Part shown: piece by piece, positions 1 to 8,598 of the stretch
How the letters are laid out: each line of letters starts with the position of its first letter
How positions within the stretch are numbered: the stretch's first letter is position 1
Source: Dyadobacter alkalitolerans DSM 23607
GTDB lineage: Bacteria > Bacteroidota > Bacteroidia > Cytophagales > Spirosomataceae
Length of the DNA: 64,000 nt
Assembly: GCF_000428845.1 (NCBI RefSeq)
Contig: NZ_AUAS01000002.1
Location: forward strand, 248,001-312,000
Reading direction: 5' to 3'
Made by a program: the position numbers and the translations under genes
Notes under the pieces: generated by a model
Told to the model about the DNA's origin: nothing
The model's database searches: none
Seen by the model: only the letters and a program-made list of their open reading frames with translations

Positions 1-1004
1 GAAAAATCAAACCTGAGGAAATTGCGGTGAGCATTGACTACGCCTCAGAAGGTTTTGATTATGCCGAAGTCATTCAGAGCCAGCGCAGTGTGGATGCGAG
101 CACGCAGTTTGCCGTTGCCCAGGTCCTGATCGGCAAGAGCGATTGCAAAGTCTGCCATCAGGTGGACGCAAAATCGGTAGGACCCTCATTTGCAGATATT
201 TCTAACAAATACAAAGGTAAGCCGGGCGTAACGGAAGCATTGGTAGGGAAAATTCTGAAAGGCGGAGCCGGGGTTTGGGGCGAAGTGGCCATGCCTGCCC
301 ACCCCGCATTGCCTGTGGCTGATGCAGAGACCATTGTAAAATACATTCTCAACAGCACAGACAAGACATTGAGTACATTGCCTGTCAAAGGTGAGTTTAC
401 ACCAAAAATTCCTGCACAGGATAATGGAAAAGGCTCCGTACTGATCAGGGCGGCATTTACGGATCGTTCTATGAGCGGCAATAAGGCTATCCCGGCCCAG
501 ACAACGGAAGAAATGATCGTGCTGAGAAGCCCGGAATTGAATGCGGCCGAAGCACCGATTGTGCAAGGTGCAGATATGAAAGCACTGGGAACAGCCGGCC
601 TTGGTTTCAGCGTGGTGACTTTTGCAAACAGCTTTCTGGCGTTCAAAGAAACAGATTTAACTGATATCAAGGCACTTGAAATGAATGCCGCGGCCCAGAA
701 ACGGGAAGGCGCCATGGGCGGCAAGATCGAGATACGGCTGGGTTCACCTACCGGAACACTCGTTGGTGAACAGAATGTTGAAATTGCTCCGGAAGTGGAT
801 ATGGCCAAGCTGATGGCCGAACTGGAAAGCCAGAAAAAGCCGGGTGAAACCGTAAAACCGCCGCGTCGCCCTACCCGCGCGCCGGTTCTGGTCAACATTA
901 AGCCAACCACGGGCAAACATGACATTTATATATTGTTTAAAAATGAAACGGCGAAGCCCATCGAACCATTGATGACGCTTTCAAAGATCATTTTCAAGCA
1001 GTAG
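1..1004 (+). CDS. C-terminal part of a secreted cytochrome c / CBM6-type multidomain protein (5' end outside window)
   Basis: The frame is open to the left edge, so the gene begins upstream of the window. The GTG at 27 is an internal codon, not a start. The visible part has a class I cytochrome c domain with a CKVCH haem motif near position 150 and a Met-containing VAMPAHP segment that probably supplies the axial ligand. This is followed by a beta-rich region ending in GGKIEIRLGSPTG and KHDIYILFKN, typical of family 6 carbohydrate-binding modules. In Bacteroidota this order usually ends large periplasmic proteins that carry a PQQ-type glucose/sorbosone dehydrogenase or ThuA-like domain. The N-terminal enzyme domain cannot be seen here. 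A Pro/Arg-rich stretch (PPRRPTRAP) interrupts the CBM-like region. It probably passes electrons from sugar oxidation to the respiratory chain; that role is inferred. Confidence 0.8.
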   Translation, partial: KIKPEEIAVSIDYASEGFDYAEVIQSQRSVDASTQFAVAQVLIGKSDCKVCHQVDAKSVGPSFADISNKYKGKPGVTEALVGKILKGGAGVWGEVAMPAHPALPVADAETIVKYILNSTDKTLSTLPVKGEFTPKIPAQDNGKGSVLIRAAFTDRSMSGNKAIPAQTTEEMIVLRSPELNAAEAPIVQGADMKALGTAGLGFSVVTFANSFLAFKETDLTDIKALEMNAAAQKREGAMGGKIEIRLGSPTGTLVGEQNVEIAPEVDMAKLMAELESQKKPGETVKPPRRPTRAPVLVNIKPTTGKHDIYILFKNETAKPIEPLMTLSKIIFKQ

Positions 1005-1008
1005 GGAC

Positions 1009-2136
1009 TTAGGTTTCTATTACAAAACGGTCGGCCAGGATGGCATTCATTCCTGGCTCGACCGTTTTTTCATGCGGAAGCGTGTAAAACTCGCTGGTAA
1101 TGCGGATCCCTTTTTCTGTTCTTTCGAGCGAGACTTTTAAAAAGCCGTGCTTGTTATCGCAGTAATTTTCAAGGGTAACATGATTAAAAGCCGCATTATT
1201 GGCTGTAAAACGGCTGTCCGAAGTGGACGCAACAGGATGGAGCTCGTCATAACCGCCGCCGCCGGCAACAATGAAGGGAACCGTCTTGCCATCAAAATAT
1301 CGCTTCGAAAACCGCTGGTAATTGTGAACATGCCCACTAAAAACCACATCCGGGCGGACACCGGTCTGCTCAAAAACCCCGTCAAAAAACTGGATCATTG
1401 GAAGGCTGGATCCGTGGTTGATATCTGCAGAATAGGGCGCGTGGTGAATACAGAGAATAATGCCCTTTTCAGGACGATCAGCATCGGCACTCCTGAGCTC
1501 TTCCATTAACCACTTACGCTGATCCGGGGTAATGACGCCAAACTTGGTAACATTGCCATACATGCCGATAATACGCGCAACCGGTGTAATGAGCGACCAG
1601 AAAACATTAGGCTGCGTCATGCTTTTCCGTTCCGCCCCGCCGCTGAAACTTACGGTTTGCGGCTGCTTATCACAAAAAACGGCCTTAAACGGATCCAGGC
1701 TTCGGTAGGAAACGCGGCTGTCCGGATTTACGTCACTGTCGTGGTTTCCCGGGATGGCGAAGATCGGGCCGGGATATTTTTGGTAGGGATCAAAAAACTG
1801 TCTTTTATACTGACTCGCTTCTCCAAAATTATAAACAATGTCGCCCAAATGATACAGGAACATGGGTTCCTTACCCGTGCCATCAGTCTGCTGATATTGC
1901 TTGATCATTTCGGCAACCACGAGCTTTTGAAAATCCGGATTACGAATACTGCCCGTATCGCCGAGCATGTGAAACGCCAGCTTATTACGGTCATTTAATT
2001 CCTGAACCGACTCTAAATCAAAGTGATAAGGATATTTTCCTGTGGGTGCCGGCAGTGGCTGGAATTTATAGGAGTCGTCCGGCTGATTTTTCTTTAAAAC
2101 CGGTTTGTCGTATTTCTTATTAAGGAATGAATTCAT
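1009..2136 (-). CDS. calcineurin-like metallophosphoesterase
   Basis: A 375-residue protein with the full dinuclear metal site of calcineurin-like phosphoesterases: GDTG (59-62), GDIVYN (98-103), GNHDSD (130-135), HHAP (230-233) and GHVHNYQRF (267-275). The GHVHNYQR motif is typical of the purple-acid-phosphatase-like branch. No signal peptide is visible, so it is probably cytoplasmic. The frame extends to 2190, but the added 18 residues are Cys/His-rich and unlike the family, so the ATG at 2136 is preferred. It converges on the cytochrome gene with only 4 bp between stop codons. The substrate is unknown; phosphomonoesters or phosphodiesters are both possible. Confidence 0.85.
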   Translation of the reverse strand: MNSFLNKKYDKPVLKKNQPDDSYKFQPLPAPTGKYPYHFDLESVQELNDRNKLAFHMLGDTGSIRNPDFQKLVVAEMIKQYQQTDGTGKEPMFLYHLGDIVYNFGEASQYKRQFFDPYQKYPGPIFAIPGNHDSDVNPDSRVSYRSLDPFKAVFCDKQPQTVSFSGGAERKSMTQPNVFWSLITPVARIIGMYGNVTKFGVITPDQRKWLMEELRSADADRPEKGIILCIHHAPYSADINHGSSLPMIQFFDGVFEQTGVRPDVVFSGHVHNYQRFSKRYFDGKTVPFIVAGGGGYDELHPVASTSDSRFTANNAAFNHVTLENYCDNKHGFLKVSLERTEKGIRITSEFYTLPHEKTVEPGMNAILADRFVIET

Positions 2137-2253
2137 TAAGGTGCGAGTAACTGAACATTCAAAATGTGCACCGCAATGAAGCAGATGCACATTTTTACAA
2201 CGGGTTACCGCAAGTTTTGGTTCTTGATGTCCTAACCATTACGCAACTAAAAC

Positions 2254-4509
2254 TCACAATTTCATCGCCTTCAACCGCAAGCTGTTCCCCACAACCGAAA
2301 CCGAGCTCAGCGCCATGGCGGCACCCGCCAACATCGGATCAAGCAGGAACCCATTCACTGCATAAAGCACACCGGCCGCAATGGGAATGCCAATAAGGTT
2401 ATAAATAAATGCCCAGAAAAGGTTCTGTCTGATCGTTTTCACCGTTCTGGCGGACAGATTTAATGCTTTCGGGATCATGTTAAGATCGGAGGTGATCAAT
2501 GTCATTTTGGCTACATCCATGGCAATGTCCGAGCCTTTTCCCATCGCAATGCTCACATCCGCCTGCGCGAGTGCGTGACTGTCATTGATGCCGTCACCTA
2601 CCATTGCCACAATTTTTCCTTCTGCCTGTAATTGTTTTACAAATTCTGCTTTGTCCGAAGGCATAACCTCGGCTTTATAATGTTGTAAACCAATCTGTTC
2701 AGCCACGGCTGCGGCCGTTTGCTTGTTGTCGCCGGTGAGCATATAAACTGCAATGCCCATTTTTTGCAATTTTTCAATGGCTTGTTTTGAAGTTGCTTTA
2801 ACCTTATCAGCAATGGCAATGATTGCCAGAACCTGTGTCTTATCAGCAAAATAAATGACCGTTTGTGCTTCCTGCTGCCAGTTTTCAGCCAATGTTACCA
2901 GCTCACTGCCAATCGCCACGCCGCCTTCGGAAATCAGTTTTTTGTTTCCTATAAAATACGTTTCCCCTTCACTTACAGCCCGAACACCCTGGCCGGTAAT
3001 GCTGTCAAAAGATGTCAAAGGCACTTTTTCAGTATGATCCTTTTTCAAATGATTGACAACCGCATCGGCCAGCGGGTGTTCCGAGCGAGATTCCATGGCT
3101 AATAAAATTTGTTGGGACAACGCTTTATTCCGCGCTTCTGCACTCCAAACCAGTTGCGTAACAGCAGGCTTGCCTTCGGTGATCGTTCCCGTTTTATCCA
3201 GGATAATGGCATTTACCTTATGTGCAAGTTCCAGGCTTTCGGCGTCTTTGATAAGTATATTATTTTCCGCACCCTTCCCTACCCCAACCATGATAGCAGT
3301 AGGCGTAGCGAGGCCGAGCGCACACGGGCAAGCGATGACAAGAACGGTCACGGAGGTCAGTAATGCATGCGTGAATGCATTTTCTCCACCCAAAACCATC
3401 CAGACGATGAATGTCAGAATAGCGATACCAATGACCATCGGCACGAAAATCCCGGCGATCTTGTCCACCAGCTTTTGCACCGGTGCTTTACTTCCCTGCG
3501 CTTGTTGCACCATTTTGATGATCTGCGCCAGAATCGTATCGCCACCAACTTTTGTGGCTTCAAACAGAAAGCTTCCTTTTTGATTAATTGTGCCCGCAAA
3601 CACCTTTTCGCCAGTCTTTTTTTCCACAGCAACCGGTTCACCACTGATCATACTTTCGTCCACAAACGAGCTGCCTTCCGTCGTCATGCCATCCACCGGG
3701 ATCTTTTCACCGGGTTTAATTACAATGATGTCGCCGACCTTCACTCCTGCAACCGGAATTTCCGTTTCCGTACCGCCGCTGATGATAGTAACCGTTTTGG
3801 GTTGTAAACCCATGAGTTTTTTAAGGGCCGAGGTTGTGTTGGACTTGGCCTTTTCCTCCATCAGTTTGCCGAGTGAAATAAATGCGATCACCACCGCAGC
3901 CGCTTCAAAATATACATGCGCATGCAAGCCGCGCGCATGCCAGAACTTGGGGTATATGGTATTAAATGCGCTGAAAATGAATGCTATCCCCGTGCTCAAT
4001 GCAACGAGTGTATCCATATTGGCCTTTCCGTAACGAGCTTGCTTGAATGCATTAACAAAAAAGCTACGGCCCAAAAAAAACACAACGGGTGCAGCCAGCA
4101 CCATCATAATCCAGTTCCCATAAGGCAACGCCCTGGCAGAACCTTCCATGAAGAACATGCCAATAACGACAATAGGAAGCGATAAGACAGCCGCCCAGAT
4201 TGTCTTCTTTTTCAAACCATTATAATGTGCTAATTGTGCTTCCTGCTGCACTTGCTGCGGGTCTTCCACATTCACAACAAGGTCGTAACCCACGGAGCGG
4301 ACCGCATTCTGAAGTTCCAGAGGCGTAACTGTATCCTCGTATTCCGCCCAGGCCGTCTGCGTCGCATAATTCACGCCTGCATCATGCACACCCTTGACGG
4401 ATTTGAGCATACTTTCTACACTCACCGCGCAGGCTGCACACGACATGCCCAGCACGGGAAAGGTTTCTTTTATATTGTTTTCAACTATCGTAGCCATCGC
4501 TGTTTTCAT
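2254..4509 (-). CDS. copA: copper-translocating P1B-type ATPase
   Basis: A 751-residue heavy-metal pump of the inner membrane. Order: one N-terminal HMA domain with GMSCAAC (21-27), transmembrane helices, actuator motif SGEP (290-293), the CPC metal-transport motif (394-396) in a helix, phosphorylation motif DKTGT (438-442), SEHP (476-479), TGDN and GDGINDSHALAQAD (from 638). CPC plus a single HMA domain indicates Cu(I) export. The Ser-His after GDGIND is, as far as I recall, common in Bacteroidota CopA. The start is uncertain: ATGs at 4533, 4509 and 4497 are in frame, and 4509 was chosen because the HMA domain then begins about 15 residues in. It stands alone, with no CopZ or CueR gene beside it. 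The 5' side holds a long inverted repeat. Confidence 0.95.
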   Translation of the reverse strand: MKTAMATIVENNIKETFPVLGMSCAACAVSVESMLKSVKGVHDAGVNYATQTAWAEYEDTVTPLELQNAVRSVGYDLVVNVEDPQQVQQEAQLAHYNGLKKKTIWAAVLSLPIVVIGMFFMEGSARALPYGNWIMMVLAAPVVFFLGRSFFVNAFKQARYGKANMDTLVALSTGIAFIFSAFNTIYPKFWHARGLHAHVYFEAAAVVIAFISLGKLMEEKAKSNTTSALKKLMGLQPKTVTIISGGTETEIPVAGVKVGDIIVIKPGEKIPVDGMTTEGSSFVDESMISGEPVAVEKKTGEKVFAGTINQKGSFLFEATKVGGDTILAQIIKMVQQAQGSKAPVQKLVDKIAGIFVPMVIGIAILTFIVWMVLGGENAFTHALLTSVTVLVIACPCALGLATPTAIMVGVGKGAENNILIKDAESLELAHKVNAIILDKTGTITEGKPAVTQLVWSAEARNKALSQQILLAMESRSEHPLADAVVNHLKKDHTEKVPLTSFDSITGQGVRAVSEGETYFIGNKKLISEGGVAIGSELVTLAENWQQEAQTVIYFADKTQVLAIIAIADKVKATSKQAIEKLQKMGIAVYMLTGDNKQTAAAVAEQIGLQHYKAEVMPSDKAEFVKQLQAEGKIVAMVGDGINDSHALAQADVSIAMGKGSDIAMDVAKMTLITSDLNMIPKALNLSARTVKTIRQNLFWAFIYNLIGIPIAAGVLYAVNGFLLDPMLAGAAMALSSVSVVGNSLRLKAMKL

Positions 4510-4590
4510 TTTTACAAATGTATCACAGCGCACTCCGTAAAGTTTTACACAATTCAGTCGGTGCTTTGTATAATTATTGCATTCGCCTTA

Positions 4591-4680
4591 GCCCCCGGCC
4601 CCTGAAGGGGTGGTTGGCGTAGCGCTAAGAGAGCAGTTCTACGAGCTACTAAAACGTCTCCCCTTTAGGGGCCGGGGGTC
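4591..4680. repeat. 20-bp imperfect inverted repeat (GC-rich, each arm itself palindromic)
   Basis: Arms at 4591-4610 and 4660-4679 are reverse complements at 18 of 20 positions. Each arm also contains a short internal palindrome (CCCCTGAAGGGG type). The loop is about 49 bp. It lies between the 3' end of the TIM-barrel gene and the start of copA, both on the minus strand. It could end the upstream transcript, or be a copy of a dispersed intergenic repeat; related GC-rich dyads are frequent in Bacteroidota genomes. Confidence 0.75.
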
Positions 4681-4709
4681 CAGAACCGCGAACGCAAACC
4701 CTTCAAACA

Positions 4710-5588
4710 TCAAACTTCCTTCACCATCCGGTCAAAAACGACGCCCTGCTCCATCATGCTTTTCACTTTGTCATCGGGATTCGTGTGACATTCGAGCAGG
4801 ACCCAGCCTTTGTAGTTCATTTTTCCAAGATTGCTTAGCAGCTCTTTATAAGGATAATCTGTGCGGTCCAGTTCGCGGACGTGGATGGTGTCGCCGAACC
4901 ACTTTTTCACAAGGTCGAAATTATGCTGGAAGCCGTCGCCGATCAGATCTTCCTTGTTGCAGTTCCAGCAAATCCTGGCATTGGGATGGTCAGCAGCTTC
5001 CATAATCTGCTTGATATTTGGCAGTTCCTGTGTTTTTTCGCCATGCACTTCCAGCCTGATCTGCTGACCGAAGTCCTTCGCGTAAGCAGCCAATTCATGC
5101 AATGCAGCACCAATTTGCGCCAATGTCTTTTCAACAGGAACATCTGCATGAAGGGCATTGGGTTTCACCTTCACGCCCGAGCCACCCACATCAGCACTCA
5201 ACCTGATAAACTCCTTCGTGCGTTCTATGGAAGCTTTCAATTTGGCCTGGTCCGGATAATCATATTGCTGGTTTGTACCGAGCCCTATCAGCTCCACGGG
5301 GCTGTCGGCAAACTTTTTCTTTACTTCGGCACGTTCTGCCTTAGTGAGATCAGGCATTACTTTATGCGCATGCTCGACGCGTAATTCAACGCCGTTTATT
5401 TTCGTATCCGAGCAGTTTTTGATCAATGTAGGCAGGTCCCAATCTTTTCCCCACAGATAAGTTACAAATCCAAGTTTGAAGTTCGCTTTGTTCCGGAACT
5501 CCGCCGCGCCCGCTTGCCCGTATACGACAGACGCGCCCGCCAGCAGGGATAACTCTTTCAGAAATGTCTTTCTGTCAATATAATTCAT
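4710..5588 (-). CDS. secreted sugar phosphate isomerase/epimerase-like TIM-barrel protein
   Basis: A 292-residue protein of the xylose-isomerase-like TIM-barrel superfamily (AP endonuclease 2 type). The N-terminus RKTFLKELSLLAGASVVYG resembles the Tat-like export signals of Bacteroidota sugar-metabolism proteins but has one Arg rather than two. Barrel signatures include NGVELRVEHAHK near 65, VKVKPNALH near 143, RLEVHGEK near 178, CWNCNK near 208 and VLLECHTNP near 266; the Glu and His residues are probable metal ligands. The 3' end of the upstream cytochrome c peroxidase gene is 57 bp away on the same strand, so they may be co-transcribed. The substrate cannot be told from sequence; the family includes inosose, hydroxypyruvate and keto-sugar isomerases. 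Confidence 0.8.
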   Translation of the reverse strand: MNYIDRKTFLKELSLLAGASVVYGQAGAAEFRNKANFKLGFVTYLWGKDWDLPTLIKNCSDTKINGVELRVEHAHKVMPDLTKAERAEVKKKFADSPVELIGLGTNQQYDYPDQAKLKASIERTKEFIRLSADVGGSGVKVKPNALHADVPVEKTLAQIGAALHELAAYAKDFGQQIRLEVHGEKTQELPNIKQIMEAADHPNARICWNCNKEDLIGDGFQHNFDLVKKWFGDTIHVRELDRTDYPYKELLSNLGKMNYKGWVLLECHTNPDDKVKSMMEQGVVFDRMVKEV

Positions 5589-5645
5589 GGGATCTGAGAT
5601 TTTGGTTTGACAAAATGTTAAAGCGCCACGCAGCGAAGTTCTACC

Positions 5646-6818
5646 TCATAATCCCGACGCCGGCAAACCGCTGGGCACGCGCTCCGGGACAGATTTATCA
5701 AAATTATCGTCATTCAGCGCATTCAAAAACTCCACGATCCGGGAAATATCCCTGAAATTAACATTCATATCCGCCGCCAATGTATCGATCTGGCTGGGTT
5801 TGACATTCGGGTTCGGGATTTTCCCGCCTGCAATGTCTTCGTAAAACTGTAAAACCTGTTCAAGCGTCGCGAACTTTCCGCTGTGCATATAAGGCCCGGT
5901 GTAACGCAGGTTACGGAGAGAAGGTGTCCGGAAAGCGTAATCATTATTGGCGCCTGCGTCCGTTTCTTTCCTGTTTTGCGAATCCGGAACGCCCAGCGTA
6001 TGCAGCTTGTAGTCCGACAGCATGGGACCAGAATGACATTTAGCACAGCCCGTTTTCAGAAAAAGATTCAGCCCTTCCTTTTCGCCTGTCGTTAATGCGC
6101 TGCTGTCTCCGCGCATATACTGATCAAACCGCGAGTTGTTGGCAATGAGCGTACGCTCGTAAGAAGCAATGGCTTTTGACAAATTCACGACATTAACGGG
6201 GTTCGCGTCCTCCTTGAACGCTTCGCGAAAGAGACTTTCATAAGCCGGGATTTTTTGGATCCGCGCCACAATCTGATCTATCACTTTGTCTTCCGGATAG
6301 GAATGCCCGCGCATTTCTTCCAATGTACGGACCGGAACAAGTGCCTGTTCTTCGAGGCCCTTCGCCCGCAGGTCCCAGAACATCGGTGCGGACTCCGCAT
6401 CATAACTTTCTCCGTTTTTAATGCCGTTGAACGCTGTATTAACTATGCTCTGCGAGTTTCTTTTTACAAATGGTATATCATTCTTTTCCGAAAACTTGCG
6501 CTTGCTGCCGGTTCCGTGGCCATTGACGCCGATCGATGTTTCCAAAAACTCCGCATAATTGAACTCAGGCTGGTGACAGGTCGCACAGGAAACATCTTTA
6601 TTTCCCGATAAGATAGGATCAAAAAATAACAGCTTGCCCAGCCGTATCTTTTCAGAGGTTGATTTGTTTCCCGGCGGATCTGTGACGTATTTCGGCAACG
6701 CCCCCAGCGCATTAATGGTCTCAACGGTTTTTTCTTTCTTATTTTTCAAAGGCCCGCGCTCTCCGCCGCACGAAATGCAGATAAAAGCTAGGCCTATTAG
6801 AAATAACAAAGTATGCAT
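5646..6818 (-). CDS. di-haem cytochrome c peroxidase family lipoprotein
   Basis: A 390-residue MauG/CcpA-type protein with two haem-binding motifs, CATCH (78-82) and CAKCH (258-262). The N-terminus is a lipoprotein signal with lipobox ICISC and Cys17 as the lipidated residue. The frame extends upstream to 6959, but the lipobox fixes the start at 6818. Family members reduce hydrogen peroxide with electrons from a small cytochrome, or carry out oxidations in MauG-like branches. It would sit on the periplasmic side of a membrane. It is transcribed divergently from a Crp/Fnr regulator gene that starts 76 bp away, which suggests, without proving, regulatory linkage. Confidence 0.9.
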   Translation of the reverse strand: MHTLLFLIGLAFICISCGGERGPLKNKKEKTVETINALGALPKYVTDPPGNKSTSEKIRLGKLLFFDPILSGNKDVSCATCHQPEFNYAEFLETSIGVNGHGTGSKRKFSEKNDIPFVKRNSQSIVNTAFNGIKNGESYDAESAPMFWDLRAKGLEEQALVPVRTLEEMRGHSYPEDKVIDQIVARIQKIPAYESLFREAFKEDANPVNVVNLSKAIASYERTLIANNSRFDQYMRGDSSALTTGEKEGLNLFLKTGCAKCHSGPMLSDYKLHTLGVPDSQNRKETDAGANNDYAFRTPSLRNLRYTGPYMHSGKFATLEQVLQFYEDIAGGKIPNPNVKPSQIDTLAADMNVNFRDISRIVEFLNALNDDNFDKSVPERVPSGLPASGL

Positions 6819-6848
6819 GCTTGGAAAACGCAGTTTAATTATATAAAA

Positions 6849-6856
6849 TACTTTTG
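6849..6856 (+). promoter_or_regulatory. candidate -7 promoter element for the Crp/Fnr gene
   Basis: TACTTTTG is an exact match to the Bacteroidota -7 consensus TAnnTTTG and lies 38 bp before the regulator start codon. No good TTTG -33 box is seen at 19-20 bp, so support is partial. Confidence 0.4.
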
Positions 6857-6894
6857 GATTTAAATTTAAGGCAGATCTGCAAAAAGACCAACTT

Positions 6895-7485
6895 ATGAGC
6901 GGCAACATGGAAGCCAAAGAAACATTAAGGAAACACATTGCCCAGGCAGCTAACCTCACCGACGAGCAGTTCGACTATTTCTTCTCCCATTTCAAATCCC
7001 TATCCTGCAAAAAAGGCGAAGCATTGATCCAGGTCGGGAAACCGGTCGCTCATGAATATTTTGTGATCTCAGGCTGCCTCAAAGCATTTTTTGTCAACGA
7101 CGACATCAAGACATACATTCTACAATTTGCCATGCCCACCTGGTGGACTTCTGATTACGCCGCTATGTACAACCATGCAAATGCCACCATTACAGTGGAT
7201 TGCATTACCGATGCCGAAGTCCTTTGCCTTTCCAGTGATGACCGCGAAAAACTTTGCAGCGAGCTGCACCAACTCGAACATTTCTTCCGGTGGCGCACAA
7301 ACCGAGGTTATGTAGCCTCGCAAAAACGACTGCTTTCCTTCATGAACAATGATACCAAAGCACGTTATGAGGAGCTGCTTTCCTTATATCCCCAACTTTA
7401 CAATCTTGTTCCCAAGCACCTCATCGCGGCCTATCTCGGCGTCTCCCGCGAGACCCTTAGCCGCCTGTACAACCATCACAGATAG
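6895..7485 (+). CDS. Crp/Fnr family transcriptional regulator
   Basis: A 196-residue protein with an N-terminal cyclic-nucleotide-binding-like beta roll (about residues 20-125, including KGEALIQVGKPVAHEYFVISGCLKAFF split over two strands) and a C-terminal helix-turn-helix near 172-192 (VPKHLIAAYLGVSRETLSRL). No FNR-type N-terminal Cys cluster is present, so it is not an obvious Fe-S oxygen sensor. The ligand is unknown. It lies between a divergent cytochrome c peroxidase gene and a downstream tautomerase-SDR-nitronate monooxygenase operon. A CRP-like palindrome sits 12 bp after its stop codon, so control of the downstream operon is plausible. Confidence 0.9.
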   Translation: MSGNMEAKETLRKHIAQAANLTDEQFDYFFSHFKSLSCKKGEALIQVGKPVAHEYFVISGCLKAFFVNDDIKTYILQFAMPTWWTSDYAAMYNHANATITVDCITDAEVLCLSSDDREKLCSELHQLEHFFRWRTNRGYVASQKRLLSFMNNDTKARYEELLSLYPQLYNLVPKHLIAAYLGVSRETLSRLYNHHR

Positions 7486-7497
7486 GAACTTACATTT

Positions 7498-7513
7498 TGT
7501 GATCTAGGTCACG
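7498..7513. promoter_or_regulatory. candidate Crp/Fnr operator
   Basis: TGTGATCTAGGTCACG fits the Crp-type pattern TGTGA-N6-TCAC with dyad symmetry in the flanks and centre. It lies in the 98-bp gap between the Crp/Fnr gene and the tautomerase gene. A second site of the same type occurs at 53855-53870 before an RND efflux operon. Binding is inferred. Confidence 0.55.
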
Positions 7514-7583
7514 TAACGGGCGCGTTCCGGCAGACTTACTTTGTGTCATCAAACAATTAATGATAACATAAACAGTCAGGATC

Positions 7584-7811
7584 ATGCCATACGTAAAAAT
7601 TGAGGTAACCCGTGAAGGCGTTACCCGCGAACAAAAACAAGCCCTGATCTCCGGGGTTACCACCCTGCTCTCCGATGTTCTGGACAAAGATCCAAACCTC
7701 ACATTCGTAGTGATCCAGGAAATTGACCTGGACGACTGGGGCCATGCCGGCGAACAAGTGTCCGTGCTGCGGGAGAAAGGAATCGTGTCAACAAAAACTC
7801 AAAACAAATAA
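7584..7811 (+). CDS. 4-oxalocrotonate tautomerase family protein
   Basis: A 75-residue protein starting MPYVKIEV, so removal of Met exposes the catalytic Pro1 of the tautomerase superfamily. An Arg follows at position 10, and DDWGHAGE near 50 matches the hydrophobic active-site segment. The length is close to the 60-75 residues usual for the family, whose members act as cytoplasmic oligomers on enol/keto or unsaturated acids. It is the first gene of a three-gene set with an SDR and a nitronate monooxygenase; the gap to the SDR gene is 11 bp. The substrate is unknown. Confidence 0.88.
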   Translation: MPYVKIEVTREGVTREQKQALISGVTTLLSDVLDKDPNLTFVVIQEIDLDDWGHAGEQVSVLREKGIVSTKTQNK

Positions 7812-7822
7812 ATTCAGAAATC

Positions 7823-8569
7823 ATGAAAACACAGACAGTTATAGTAACAGGCGCGTCAACAGGAATAGGAAAGGCCATTGCCACATTGTTTTTGGAAAGC
7901 GGGTATAATGTTGTCATTAACGCCGCAAACGAAGTAAATTTGAACGCGACATATCAGGAACTGGGTCGTCACGACCAGCTGGCAATGGTAGTGGGTGACA
8001 TCAGCAAGCCGGAAACGGGTCGCTTGCTAGTTGAGACCGCAGTAGCGCGCTTTGGTGCGTTGGATGTTTTGGTCAACAATGCAGGGATTTTTGAGCCAAA
8101 GGCATTTACTGACGTTGATGAAGCTTATCTTGACGGTTTTTTGAGCATTAATTTAAAAGGCACGTTCTTCACTAGTCAGGCGGCGATCAGGCAAATGCTG
8201 AAACAAGGAGAAGGTTCGATCATTAACATTGGCACCGTGCTGGTTGATCACGCCATTGGCGGGTTTCCCGGAACAGCGCCGGTTGTTAGCAAAGCTGGAA
8301 TTCACGCGCTGACAAAACAGCTGGCAGCGGAATTTGGCAAAAATAATATCCGCGTAAACACCATCGCGCCCGGTATTATAAGGAGTCCGTTGCAGGCAAA
8401 AAATGGCATTAGCAACGCAGACAGCCTTGCTGCGCTGCACTTGGTTGATCGCATTGGTGAGACAAGTGATGTTGCGGAGTTGGCACTTTACCTTGCAGGA
8501 AGCAACTTTGTAACGGGCGAAATCATCAATCTGGATGGCGGTCACGTTGCGGGACATCATTTGGGTTAA
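7823..8569 (+). CDS. SDR family oxidoreductase lacking the usual catalytic Tyr
   Basis: A 248-residue classical short-chain dehydrogenase fold: TGASTGIG nucleotide loop (9-16), NNAG (85-88), SINLKG (108-113), SKAG with Lys157, and the PG motif near 183 (IAPGIIRSP). The position that should hold the catalytic Tyr (four before Lys157) is Pro153 in GTAPVVSKAG, and the expected Ser about 13 residues earlier is also absent. Cofactor binding looks intact but the usual proton-relay chemistry does not. It may be a diverged subfamily with other chemistry or a binding role. It is co-oriented with the tautomerase before it and a flavin oxidoreductase after it. Confidence 0.88.
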   Translation: MKTQTVIVTGASTGIGKAIATLFLESGYNVVINAANEVNLNATYQELGRHDQLAMVVGDISKPETGRLLVETAVARFGALDVLVNNAGIFEPKAFTDVDEAYLDGFLSINLKGTFFTSQAAIRQMLKQGEGSIINIGTVLVDHAIGGFPGTAPVVSKAGIHALTKQLAAEFGKNNIRVNTIAPGIIRSPLQAKNGISNADSLAALHLVDRIGETSDVAELALYLAGSNFVTGEIINLDGGHVAGHHLG

Positions 8570-8598
8570 GGAACGTTTAACATTAAGTGTCTGAAAAA

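Noticed and set aside
158..925. 255-codon open frame on the minus strand inside the cytochrome c/CBM6 gene
   Set aside because: It is antisense to a clear cytochrome c and CBM gene, has no recognisable domain, and its composition (Ser/Ala/Pro/Arg-rich) is that of a shadow frame.
3053..3583. 176-codon plus-strand frame inside copA
   Set aside because: Lies opposite the CPC and DKTGT core of the ATPase, so it cannot be independent with that conservation; composition is Ser/Ala/Cys-rich.
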